Of a stretch of 64,000 bases of DNA, positions 43,634-52,578 are shown one piece after another (position 1 is the first letter of the stretch; every line of letters begins with the position of its first letter). The translations under genes and the position numbers were made by a program. Where the stretch lies: contig NZ_CP036426.1 of assembly GCF_007752535.1 (NCBI RefSeq), positions 5,022,001-5,086,000 on the forward strand, written 5' to 3'. The notes beneath the pieces are model-generated. The model was not told the origin of the DNA. It saw only the letters and a list, made by a program, of their open reading frames with translations, and searched no databases. This stretch comes from Tautonia plasticadhaerens (GTDB taxonomy: Bacteria; Planctomycetota; Planctomycetia; Isosphaerales; Isosphaeraceae).

Positions 43634-45160
43634 ATGATCCCTCGTCTCATGCGATACCGGGCCGGGGCGAGCCCGCTCGCCATCGCGGCCCTCCTCGTGG
43701 TGGCGGGCGCCGCAACCGCCTCGGACCAGCGGCCCAACATCGTGCTCCTGGTGGGCGACGACCACGGCTGGGACGAGACGGGCTACAACGGCCACCCCCA
43801 CCTGCGGACGCCCGTGCTCGACGAGATGGCGGCCACGGGGCTCCGCTTCGATCGCTTCTACGCGGCGCACCCGTCGTGCTCGCCGACGCGCGGCAGCGTG
43901 ATCACCGGCCGACACCCGGTCCGCTACGGGACGTTCGCCCCCGGCTGGTCGATCCGGCCCGAGGAGGTCGGCATCGCCCGGATCCTCGGCGAGGCCGGCT
44001 ACGAGTGCGGCCACTTCGGCAAGTGGCACCTCGGGCCGGTCAAGGCAGAGTCGCCCACCAACCCCGGCGCCATGGGGTTCGATGCGTGGGTCTCGCACGA
44101 CAACTTCTTCGAGATGGACCCGGCCCTCTCGCGCGACGGCGGGCCGCCCGAGGTGTATCCGGGCGAGGGCTCGGCGGTCGTCGTCGAGCAGGCAATCCGG
44201 TTCATCGGCGAGGCGAGGCGACGCGACAAGCCGTTCTTTGCGATGGGCTGCTTCGGCTCGCCGCACGAGCCCTACAGCGGCCTGGAGCGGGACCTCGCCC
44301 TGTACGACGACCTGCCCGAAGCCTACGGCGAACGGTCGTTCCGGTTGACCTCGAATGAGACGGGGGATCCCACCACGAGGCCGCTCGACGAGGTGCTCCG
44401 GGAGCGGTACGCCGAGATCACCGCGATGGACCGGGCGATCGGGCAATTGCGGCTATGGCTCGACGAGGAGGGCCTGCGCGGGGACACGCTGCTGTGGTAC
44501 GTCAGCGACAACGGCTCGCCGGCCGACGGTGCCGTCACGTCGCCGCTGCGCGGCCACAAGGGCCAGATGTACGAGGGGGGCCTCCGCGTCCCCTCGATCC
44601 TCGAATGGCCGGAGCGCATTACCGAGCCGCGGGCCAGCGACGTGAACGCGGTCACAAGCGACCTGCTGCCCACCCTCTGCGACCTGCTCGGCCTTACCCA
44701 CCCCGACCGGCCGATCGACGGCGTCAGCCTCCGGCCCCTCATCGACGGCGAGGTGGCCACGCGGCCCCGCCCCATCGGCTTCTGGGAGTTCCAGGTAAGC
44801 CCGCCCCCCGATCGCCGGGCCGAGCCCTATATCGACCCGGGGCTCCAGGAGGGGACGACGCCGCTGGTGAAGCGGATGGGGGGCCTGATCACCCGCGACT
44901 TCCGGAACGTCCGCATCGACGAGGTCACGGAGCAGGACTTCGACGGGCCCCGGGCCTTCCTGGACAACCACTACAAGCTCGTCGTCCATGAGCGGCGCGG
45001 GGTCGAGCCGGCCCGGGAGTTGTTCGACCTGCGCGACGACCCGGCGGAGGAGCACAACCTCATCGACGAGGAGCCGGAGATCGCCGAGGAGCTGGGGCAG
45101 CAGCTGCGCGACTGGCAGGCATCGGTCCTCCGAAGCCTCACCGGTGCCGATTACCGGTGA
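43634..45160 (+). CDS. Secreted arylsulfatase-family enzyme
   Basis: The product is 508 aa. It has a signal peptide (LAIAALLVVAGAATAS). CSPTRGSVITGR gives C82 as the formylglycine site. Metal ligands sit in LLVGDDHGWD and YVSDNGSP. GKWHLGP and LRGHKGQMYEGGLRVP are typical. It differs from the neighbouring sulfatase in its central region, so a different substrate is likely. Clusters of sulfatases near glycosidases fit breakdown of sulfated polysaccharide in planctomycetes. Confidence 0.9.
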   Translation: MIPRLMRYRAGASPLAIAALLVVAGAATASDQRPNIVLLVGDDHGWDETGYNGHPHLRTPVLDEMAATGLRFDRFYAAHPSCSPTRGSVITGRHPVRYGTFAPGWSIRPEEVGIARILGEAGYECGHFGKWHLGPVKAESPTNPGAMGFDAWVSHDNFFEMDPALSRDGGPPEVYPGEGSAVVVEQAIRFIGEARRRDKPFFAMGCFGSPHEPYSGLERDLALYDDLPEAYGERSFRLTSNETGDPTTRPLDEVLRERYAEITAMDRAIGQLRLWLDEEGLRGDTLLWYVSDNGSPADGAVTSPLRGHKGQMYEGGLRVPSILEWPERITEPRASDVNAVTSDLLPTLCDLLGLTHPDRPIDGVSLRPLIDGEVATRPRPIGFWEFQVSPPPDRRAEPYIDPGLQEGTTPLVKRMGGLITRDFRNVRIDEVTEQDFDGPRAFLDNHYKLVVHERRGVEPARELFDLRDDPAEEHNLIDEEPEIAEELGQQLRDWQASVLRSLTGADYR

Positions 45161-45398
45161 TGCCCCGGGGCGATCGACCGATCCCGGCGGGCCGTCGGAT
45201 GGCGAGGATCCCAGCGTCGGGCTCCGGATCCGATCCCGAGGGCGTCCCTCGCTCGCTCCGATGGCTTGCCCCGTCGCAGTGCGCGTGACTCGGCGGGCCG
45301 TTGTCGTCGATGCCGTCCGTCGCTACCCTCGACGCCGTCGACCCGACTCGGCACCGGGGCCGGCCCCCGAAGGACAATCGACGGACCATCGATCGGCC
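45161..45398. other. Spacer before the isomerase pseudogene
   Basis: No gene is seen. Reading frames run through, but they lack leader or motif. Confidence 0.3.
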
Positions 45399-46161
45399 GT
45401 GGAACACGACCATGCCATCGCGCTGCAGCTCTGGACGATCCGGGACGCGATGGCCTCGGATGCGGACGAGGCGTTGCGCCGGGTGAAGGCGGCCGGCTTC
45501 CGGGCCGTCGAGGTCGCCCCGCCGCCGCCGGGCCTGACGCCGGGACGCCTCGCCGAATGCCTCTCGCGTTACGAACTGGCCGTGGTCTCGATCCACGGCG
45601 ACCTGCCCATCCCCACGAACATCGACCGGCTGACGCGGGACGCACGCGCGTTCCGATGCCCGAAGGTCGTCTGGCACGGCTGGCCGCGCGACCCGCGGTT
45701 CGATTCCCTCGCCGGGGTGCATGCCCTGGCCTCGGCCTGCAACCAAGCCGGGGTGATCGCCCGGGATCACGGGCTCCGCTTCGGCCTCCACAACCACTGG
45801 TGGGAATTCGAGCCGGTCGAGGGCGAGCTCCCGGCCCGGCTGCTCCACGGGCTGTTGCACCCCGACATCTCCTGAAGCTGGACGTCTACTGGGCGCAGAC
45901 GGCCGGCGTCGACCCGGCGGAGGCGTTCCGGGGATTGATGCCGCGGGTCGGCTCGATCCAAAGGACGGCCCGGCCGTCCACGGCGAGCCGATGACGGCAC
46001 CTGGGCGGGGCACGCTCGACATCCCGCGCATCGTCCGGGCCCTCGCGCATCCGGTCGACTGGGTCGTCGAGCTCAACGAATGCGCCACCGACCCCCTGGA
46101 TGCCGCACGACAGGGCCGAGAATACCTCGAGACGTTGCGGGACGACCCGGGACACGACTGA
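45399..46161 (+). pseudogene. Broken copy of the sugar isomerase/epimerase gene
   Basis: From a GTG at 45399 the frame matches the intact paralog at 3394-4194 almost throughout (ALQLWTIRDAMAS, IHGDLPIPTNI, WHGWPRDPRFDSLAGV, LHNHWWEFEPVEG). A one-base deletion near 45873 (ATCTCCTGAAGC where the paralog has ATCTTCTGTCAGC) creates a stop. A further four-base loss near 45960-45970 shifts the frame again (SIQRTARPST where the paralog has SLHWKNGPAV). The ending, with ECATDPLDAARQG, is still recognisable. It is not functional as sequenced. Confidence 0.85.
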
Positions 46162-46634
46162 GCACCGGTGACGTCCCCCGCCGAAGAGGGGATCGCACGC
46201 GGGACGAGGCCATCCCGGCGGGATCCGACTCGACATCGAGGCCGACGCAATACCCGGAGGAATCGAGATGACACGGTGGTTCGGCCCCCTGGCATTCGTG
46301 CTCGCCGTCGCCCCTCATGCCGTGGCCGATGATCGGGAACCAGGACGCATCCGGCTCTGGCCCGAGGACCCCCGCTACTGGCCTACTCCCTGAAGCGCCC
46401 CAACGTCCTCTACTGCATCGACAACGAGACCAGCGGCGCCGAGGCGTGGTCGACCTACTGGGCCGAGCACATCCGCAGGCGTGCCGAGGAGGCGGGCGTC
46501 GAGGTCTTCATCACCGAGATGTGGGACGACCACGACGTGAAGGGCGGACGGCACTCCCGGACGTTCGACCACCCGGGGCGGTACGACTTCGTCGACGTCT
46601 CCCAGAACAACCACGACTCTGGCCAGGAGCACTA

Positions 46635-47855
46635 GTGGTCGGCCACTGACGACTTGAGGGATGGGCTGCAATCGGTTCTCCTGGAGCCCTAACCGCTTCA
46701 GGAGCATCGACATGAAGAAGTACATCGTGACGCTCACCGCCGACGAACGCCAGGCCCTCCTCGATCTCATCTCCGCCGGCAAGGCCTCCGCTCTGAAACT
46801 GGCCCATGCCCGCATCCTCCTCAAGGCTGATGCCGCCGAGGGCGGGCCCGCCTGGCCCGACGACCGCATCGCCGAGGCCGTCGAGGTCTCTGTCGCCACC
46901 ATCGAGCGGGTCCGCCAGCGGTTCGTCGAGCAGGGCCTGGAGGCCGCCCTGGTCCGCAAGACGCAGGCCCGTCCCAGCCGCCAGCGGGCCCTCGACGGCC
47001 GGGCCGAGGCGAAGTTGATCGCCCTGGCCTGCTCGGAGCCCCCCGACGGCCGCAAGGCCTGGACGATGCGATTGCTGGCCGACAAGCTCGTCGAGTTGGA
47101 GATCGTCCCCTCGATCTCCGACGAGACGGTGCGCCGCTCTTTGAAAAAAGCGAACTGAGGCCGCATCTGAAGCAGCAGTGGTGCATCCCGCCGGAGGCGA
47201 ACGCCGAGTTCGTGGCGGCGATGGAGGACGTGCTGGAGGTCTACCACCGGCCCTACGACGAGACGCGACCGCTGGTCTGCCTCGACGAGGCGAGCAAGCA
47301 ACTGATCGGCGAGACGGTCGTGCCGATCCCGGCAGCGCCAGGGCGGCTCGAGCGGTTCGATCACGAATACGTCCGCAACGGGACGGCCAACCTGTTCATG
47401 GTGACGATGCCGCTGCTGGGGTGGCGTGCGGTCCACGTCACCGAGCGTCGGACGGCGTTGGACTTCGCCGAGGTGGTGCGTTGGCTGGTGGAGGAGGTGC
47501 ACGAGGAGGCGGAGAAGGTCGTGCTGGTGATGGACAACCTGAACACGCACAAGATCGCCTCGCTGTACGAGGCGTTCCCGCCGGAGCGGGCCCGTCGGAT
47601 CGCCGGGAAGTTGGAGATCCACCACACGCCGAAGCACGGGAGTTGGCTGAACATGGCGGAGATCGAGCTGTCGGTGCTGGCGAGGCAGTGCCTGGACCGG
47701 CGGATCGGGTCGAGCGAGGAACTGAAGCGGGAGGTCGCGGCGTGGGAGGAGGACCGCAACGAGCGGATGGTGGGCATTCGGTGGCAGTTCACCACGGCGG
47801 ATGCCCGGATCAAACTGCACCGACTATACCCGGCAACTCAATAGCGGACGACCAC
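46635..47855 (+). mobile_element. IS630-family insertion sequence, copy 2
   Basis: It is 1221 bp, the same length as copy 1 (8969-10189), in the opposite orientation, with identical translated frames. TA flanks both sides (46633-46634 and 47856-47857). Removing it with one TA restores CTAG inside the glycosidase-like pseudogene. Confidence 0.93.
46712..47844 (+). CDS. IS630 transposase made by -1 frameshifting (orfA plus orfB), copy 2
   Basis: OrfA runs 46712-47158 (148 codons), and the overlapping orfB frame ends at 47844. The A6 run near 47144 is the shift site; after a -1 slip the protein continues KKSELRPH. The DDE core is intact (LVCLDEAS, VVLVMDNLN, WLNMAEIE). It is identical in protein to copy 1, so one of the two moved recently. 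Confidence 0.88.
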
Positions 47856-48386
47856 TAGGACAACCTGATGTGGGTCCGCGACCGGGTCGCCGAGCCCCCC
47901 CGGCCGATCAACCACGTGAAGATCTACGGCGCGGACGCCGGCCGCTACGGCACGACGCGGGACGGGGTCGAGCGGTTCTGGCGATGCCTGATCGGCGGTG
48001 CGGCGTCGGCCCGGTTCCACCGGCCGGACTCGAGGATCGGCCTGGACGCGACGGCGAAGCGGCACCTCGCCGCCTTCCGCATGCTGGAGGCCGAGTGCGA
48101 CCTGACCCGCTACGAGCCGGACGAGACCGGCCGGCGACTCTCCGATCGCGTGCCGGACGATGCATATCTGACCTGCGAGCCGGGTGAGCAATACGTCGTC
48201 TACTTCCCCGACGGCGGCCGCGTCGGTCTGGACCTGGGCGAGGCCGCCGGGCGGTTCCGCGTGCGGTGGCTCGACGTCGAGGCCGGCGATTGGCGCGATG
48301 CCGGCCCGGCGGACGGCACCCGACGCCTGGATCTCGAGGCGCCCGGGGAGGGCCACTGGGTGGCGTTGGTCACCAGGATCCCGTGA

Positions 48387-49019
48387 GCCCGAGCTCATAT
48401 TTCATGCCGATGGTGGACCGGATCACAAGGCCCCGCGATCGAGCCGAGTCCGGAGTCCGTGGCTCGTCCGCCGCCCGCCCCGGCTCGTCAACCCGGGGAC
48501 AGGCCATTTCAAGAAGTCCAACCAGGCCTGTGCCCGGTTCGGCGGCCACGGCGTCGGCGCATTCATGGCCCCGGAGGGACGGTAGGCTCGTGGTGAACTT
48601 CCGAGCATAACCGAGGCACGCCGAGTCGGTCCCCAGGGTCCCGGCCCCGACAGGGACGGCTGAGGACGGGGGACGACATCAGTCGTCGCCGGGGGCGACG
48701 CTCGAGAGGGACGTCACGACATGACCGGTGGTCGGCCATGACCGTTCGAGGAAGCGACCTGATGGCCGCGCCTCCTCGCCGAAGCCGCAGTCAATCCTGC
48801 AAGATGAGGGCGGAGGAACGGCCCCTTCCCCCGGCGCGGCTCCCCGCTCGGTGCCGGAAACGCCACAAGGGCCCCGATCCGCCGACCCGCTGCCGTCGGC
48901 CCGGCAATCCGTCGCCGATCCCAAGTCCAGGCGTCAACATGCCCCCGACCTCGGCAACCGCGGCCCGCCGGGACTCCGATCCCGGGGGGGCGACGCCCCG
49001 ATCCGCGCCCCGCAGCCTC
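48387..49019. other. Intergenic region without a recognised gene
   Basis: This is a gap of 633 bases downstream of the glycosidase remnant. Open frames are GC-driven and show no leader, motif or start signal. No repeat or RNA gene was noticed. Confidence 0.45.
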
Positions 49020-49967
49020 TCACGGGACCTCAGCCGGTTGCGGCCTTGATCGGTCGGCCGGGACCGTCTCCGTCGTCGTGGATCCCGGAGGGGCGGCCCG
49101 CGCACCCACCTCGATCACCAGCTTCTCGCCCTGCTCGAGGATGTGGTACCGCTCCTGCAGCGGCCCCGACAACCGCAGGCGCACCTCATGCGGGTAGCCG
49201 ACGGTCCAGAATCGGTTCTCGGGCGTCACGCGATAGGTGTCGCGGTGCTGCGGCAGGATGTAATCGGGCTCCAGCTCGTTTATCAGGATCACCGACGGGT
49301 CGACGTGCATGTTGTGTTCGGTCGGAGAGAAGAGCAGCACGTCGACGTGATCCAGGAACAGGTGGTCCTCCAGCAGCACCGAGTCGCCCGGCTGGAGGAC
49401 CGTCACGCCCCCGAGCTCGATCAGGTAGCCGCAGTCCTCCAGGTTCGCCTCGTGGTAGACGGCGAACCGGCCGTTGCCGTGGATGGCGCGCAGCGGCGTG
49501 ACTCGCAGGCCCTGCAGCTCGAACGGCTCGCGCGGCCGGGCGACCTCGATCCGGGCCTCCGGGATGCCGATGCGTCGGGCCTCCGCAACGCAGTTGGCCG
49601 GCATGACGAAGGCGCAATCGCCCCGCTCGGCGAGGATGCGGCAGGTCTCCCGATTGAAATGGTCGCCGTGCCCGTGAGTGACGAAGGCGATGTCGAGCAG
49701 CGGGGCCAGCTCCGCCGCCGTGATGGGGGAGCGGTGGAGCCGGCCCGGGTCCTCGGTGGCCAGGTCGGTGCCGATCAGGGTGTCGCCGGCCTTGATGAGC
49801 CAGCCGTTGTGCCCGGTCCACCACACGGCCGTGCCGGAGTTGTGGGCCTTGATCTCGTCGAGGATCGGCGGCGCGGGGATCTGCCCCTCGGGCCGCTGCT
49901 GGCCGAGGGCGATCGGCACGTGGAGGAGGAGGGAGACGGCCGCTGCGATGGCCCGGGAGCTATTCAT
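49020..49967 (-). CDS. Secreted metallo-beta-lactamase-fold hydrolase
   Basis: The product is 315 aa. A signal peptide (AIAAAVSLLLHVPIALGQ) is followed by the MBL fold. The metal motif THGHGDHF gives H98, H100, D102 and H103. Further ligands are expected in HGNGRFAVYH, LQPGDS and LPQHRD. It resembles the UlaG-like lactonase branch (GTAVWWTGHNGWLIKAGD). The C-terminal 30 residues are disordered. The substrate is unknown. The gene upstream of it on the same strand is a truncated DUF2891 gene. Confidence 0.82.
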   Translation of the reverse strand: MNSSRAIAAAVSLLLHVPIALGQQRPEGQIPAPPILDEIKAHNSGTAVWWTGHNGWLIKAGDTLIGTDLATEDPGRLHRSPITAAELAPLLDIAFVTHGHGDHFNRETCRILAERGDCAFVMPANCVAEARRIGIPEARIEVARPREPFELQGLRVTPLRAIHGNGRFAVYHEANLEDCGYLIELGGVTVLQPGDSVLLEDHLFLDHVDVLLFSPTEHNMHVDPSVILINELEPDYILPQHRDTYRVTPENRFWTVGYPHEVRLRLSGPLQERYHILEQGEKLVIEVGARAAPPGSTTTETVPADRSRPQPAEVP

Positions 49968-50082
49968 GGTCGGTCCCTTCGGCGGAGGACGATGCCCGTG
50001 GGCACCTCGATGATACCCGCTCGATGGCCCGAGGTGGGGCGACTCCCCGCCCGGACGACGACGCCGGACCGCCAGGCCCCGG

Positions 50083-50613
50083 TCAATCCAGCCCCGGCGT
50101 CGTCAACAGGTAGACGGTGAACGAGGCCAGCCAGTGCTCGCCGGCGTAGTCGCCGCCGACCACGTGCCCCAGGGCCGCTTCGGCGTGGAGGGCCGCCGAC
50201 GCGGCCAGCCCCTCGCGGGCCGGGTCGCCGTCCGGCAGGTCCGCCGCGATGCTCCGCATGCACCAGGCCCGGCTCAGGTTCAGGCCGTCCGGGTGGACCA
50301 GCTGTGGGTCCGTCCGGTCCGTCACCTCGGCCGGCGCGAACAGCGACGCCGGACGGCCCGCGGCCGCACCCGGTAGGAGTCGATCGAACCAGGCCCAGAA
50401 TTCCTCGGGCGGCAGGACCCGCCGCATCAGGTCGGCCTCCATGAGGACCGGCGAGAAGAAGTCGGCCCCGCTGCTGGGCTCCCAGCCAGCCGGGGCGTCG
50501 GCGCCGAATGAGGCCCGCGTCCGCTCCGCGACCAGGGCCGCCATGGGCTCGTCGCCGACAACCCGGGCATAATCGTGGGCGGATGCCAGGCCGAACGTCG
50601 TGTTGGGGTGGTC
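50083..50613 (-). pseudogene. C-terminal half of a DUF2891 family gene
   Basis: The frame from [19 protein letters not shown] to YAGEHWLASFTVYLLTT matches the second half of DUF2891 proteins (full length ~330-350 aa). Conserved parts are [22 protein letters not shown]-like (shown shortened: [12 protein letters not shown]), DPQLVHPDGLNLSRAWCMR and HVVGGDYAGEHW. The first half is missing. The open frame extends upstream to 50700 without similarity and overlaps the SDR start region. This is a truncation breakpoint near 50613. Confidence 0.7.
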
Positions 50614-50690
50614 GCCGGAGCGGCTCGATCGACCGGCCGATACTCCACCGGGCGCAGCTTCGAGAATCCCTGTTCGAAGGAGTCGGTGCG

Positions 50691-51449
50691 ATGAAGCCAA
50701 CCGGCAAGTCGGTGATCGTCACGGGGGCCGGCTCGGGGATCGGTCGGGCGACGGCCCTCGCCCTGCTGCACGAGGGCTACTCGGTCGTGCTCGCCGGACG
50801 CCGCCCCGAGGCCCTCGAGGAGACCGCCGCCCAGGCGGGGCCGTCCGGCCCACGCACCCTCGTCGTCCCGACCGACGTGACCGACCCCGAATCCGTCCGG
50901 GAGCTCTTCGAGGCGACGACCAGGGCCTTCGGCCGGATCGACGTACTGTTCAACAACGCCGGGACCGGCGCCCCGGCGGTCCCGCTCGAGGACCTGACAA
51001 TCGAGCAGTGGCGGCGGGTCATCGACGTCAACCTGACCGGCGCGTTCCTCTGCATCCGGGAGGCGTTCCGCCTGATGAAGGGCCAGTCGCCGCGGGGCGG
51101 CCGCATCATCAACAACGGGTCCGTCTCGGCCAGGGTGCCGCGCCCGGACTCGGCGCCCTACACGTCGGCCAAGCACGCGATCACGGGGCTGACCCGCTCG
51201 ACCGCCCTCGACGGGCGGAGGTACGATATCGCCTGCGGCCAGATCGACGTCGGCAATGCGGACACCGAGATGACGGCCCGGATGAAGGAAGGAGTCCGGC
51301 AGGCGGACGGTTCGGTGGCCGTCGAGCCGACGATCGACACGGGGCACGTCGCGCGGGCGGTCGTGTACATGTCCGGATTGCCCCTGGACGCCAACGTCCT
51401 GTTCCTGACCGTGATGGCCACCGGGATGCCGTTCGTCGGCCGGGGCTGA
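50691..51449 (+). CDS. Short-chain dehydrogenase/reductase (SDR)
   Basis: The product is 252 aa, typical for a classical SDR. The cofactor motif TGAGSGIG lies at 11-18 and NNAG at 88-91. The catalytic residues are S144, Y157 and K161 (NGSVSARVP and YTSAKHA). GRR near residue 36 after the second strand suggests NADP(H) preference. It has GAAGGAG upstream. It starts next to the breakpoint of the DUF2891 remnant, so its original neighbour is lost. The substrate is unknown. Confidence 0.9.
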   Translation: MKPTGKSVIVTGAGSGIGRATALALLHEGYSVVLAGRRPEALEETAAQAGPSGPRTLVVPTDVTDPESVRELFEATTRAFGRIDVLFNNAGTGAPAVPLEDLTIEQWRRVIDVNLTGAFLCIREAFRLMKGQSPRGGRIINNGSVSARVPRPDSAPYTSAKHAITGLTRSTALDGRRYDIACGQIDVGNADTEMTARMKEGVRQADGSVAVEPTIDTGHVARAVVYMSGLPLDANVLFLTVMATGMPFVGRG

Positions 51450-51914
51450 CGGCAGTGGTCGTGGCGCCTCGATCGACGTCCGGCGGGGTCGGCGGCCCTG
51501 GGGAACGGAGCCCGGCGGGTCCCTCGGTGACGAGGCGATCGAGTCCCTGTCAACCCGCTGCTCGAGGATCTGGCGCAGGCTGGATGGCGAGGACACGCGG
51601 GTCTGGCGGCCTGGACCTTCGGTGGGCTGTCGATCGCCCCGCCTTCCTTCGGACTTCGCGTCGCGACGAGAAGGTCGAGACGCTTACCATTCGTCAGCCC
51701 CCCCGACCTCACCGAGGAGATGCACGGGCGACAGGCGTTCCGGGGCGGCTTCGGCCCGACGGTTAGCTGCGAGGGGGTCCCGTTCGGGCCGCCGTCTCAC
51801 CCCGGGTAGGGGGTGGAGGGGGCACCTCAACTATGGAGCATCCACGAAGGCTGGAGTCGACGCGAGGAAGGTCGCCCAAACTGAATGACGGGCTGGTCTG
51901 CGTCGGCTGCAGAA
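51450..51914. other. Non-coding stretch before the tRNA-Ser remnant
   Basis: No recognisable gene in 465 bases. Frames are open by GC bias. The right end borders the repeat arms around the tRNA fragment. Confidence 0.4.
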
Positions 51915-51937
51915 TAGGCGTATGGGAAGGCGTATGC
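51915..51937 (+). repeat. Left copy of a 23-bp direct repeat flanking the tRNA-Ser remnant
   Basis: It begins TAGGCGTATG and contains two AGGCGTATG units 12 bases apart. An exact copy lies at 52216-52238. The tRNA fragment, hairpin and phased repeats lie between them. It could be arm-type integrase binding sites. Confidence 0.6.
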
Positions 51938-52005
51938 ACGCCCCCCAGTGAGCGGACGGGATGTAGAAAATGCCGTGATTCGCGGTGTCTGGTGGTCGTC
52001 GTGGG

Positions 52006-52067
52006 CCGGTCTCGAAAACCGGTGTACCGGGCAACCGGTACCGTGGGTTCGAATCCCACCTCCTCCG
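52006..52067 (+). tRNA. 3' part of tRNA-Ser(CGA), 5' half missing
   Basis: The anticodon arm CCGGT-CTCGAAA-ACCGG (52006-52022) has anticodon CGA. A long serine-type variable arm (GTACCGGGCAACCGGTACC) follows. The T arm is GTGGG-TTCGAAT-CCCAC (52043-52059), and the 3' acceptor strand CTCCTCC plus G ends at 52067. The bases upstream of 52006 give no GGAGGAG acceptor strand and no D arm. This is therefore a 3' fragment, as left by integration into a tRNA gene, and not a working tRNA. Confidence 0.75.
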
Positions 52068-52097
52068 CTAGCAAGCCGTTGAGACGGCGATCCTTAT

Positions 52098-52130
52098 GCC
52101 GAGAGCCGCGTCCGGGACGCGGCTCTCGGC
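52098..52130 (+). terminator. Strong hairpin terminator after the tRNA-Ser remnant
   Basis: Two 16-base arms are perfectly complementary (GCCGAGAGCCGCGTCC and its complement) with one base between, followed by GTTTCC. This is a typical intrinsic terminator of a tRNA gene, although the T-run is short. Its presence suggests the native downstream flank of the tRNA is still here. Confidence 0.7.
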
Positions 52131-52175
52131 GTTTCCGGTCCGGCCGCCGGGACCGGCCCGGATCACCCCTCGCTT

Positions 52176-52202
52176 GTCGCATCCCGTCGCATCCGGTCGC
52201 AT
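52176..52202 (+). repeat. Three GTCGCAT repeats at 10-base spacing
   Basis: GTCGCAT occurs at 52176, 52186 and 52196, so the copies lie on one face of the helix. They sit between the hairpin and the right 23-bp repeat. A protein-binding array is plausible (integrase or accessory factor). The function is unproven. Confidence 0.5.
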
Positions 52203-52215
52203 GTCGGCGGATCGG

Positions 52216-52238
52216 TAGGCGTATGGGAAGGCGTATGC
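52216..52238 (+). repeat. Right copy of the 23-bp direct repeat
   Basis: It is an exact copy of 51915-51937 at a distance of 301 bases, again with two AGGCGTATG units. Confidence 0.6.
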
Positions 52239-52574
52239 GCCGCGGCCCGTCCCGCGGCCGTGACCGACAGCCGAGGGCCGCCCTCGGGACGGTTCGGACA
52301 CGGGATGTCCGAAGGGCTTCGGAGGTCGAGGAATCGCTCGGGCCGGGGGCCGGATCGGGTCCCCTCGCGGGCATGTCGAAGGTGCCGCCGGTCCATATCT
52401 GGCCGGTACCCCCTCTGATCTCCCCCACGCGCCGGAAGGAACGGGCAGTTGGCGACGTGTTGCCGGCGGGATTGGTGCAGCCTGTGGGGTAGGCCGAGTT
52501 CGTCCTGACCGATCAGCTCTCGCTGTGGAGGGCCGACCGCGACTCGCGTTCGCGCCTCGGATTAACGGTCTCTC
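52239..52574. other. Non-coding stretch before the IS701 element
   Basis: No gene was recognised. It ends in CTCTTAC, whose last four bases (TTAC, 52575-52578) are the left target copy of the next element. Confidence 0.4.
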
Positions 52575-52578
52575 TTAC

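Larger units (their letters stand above)
46268..48386 (+). pseudogene. Glycosidase-like secreted protein gene destroyed three times
   Basis: The start encodes a leader ([18 protein letters not shown]) and [13 protein letters not shown]. The frame then jumps near 46381, where an internal part of the barrel is missing. It continues as [30 protein letters not shown] and [10 protein letters not shown]. At 46632-46635 the codon after His is TAG where Trp is expected (CAC TAG GAC). An IS630 copy sits in that TAG. The rest lies beyond the element: NHVKIYGADAGRYGTTRDGV and a C-terminal beta domain ending WVALVTRIP, like the collagen-binding-type domain found after DUF4038-like glycosidases. The family assignment is tentative. 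Confidence 0.75.

Noticed and set aside
51978-52067. An intact tRNA-Ser gene
   Set aside because: The 3' half is perfect, but no 5' acceptor strand or D arm precedes it.
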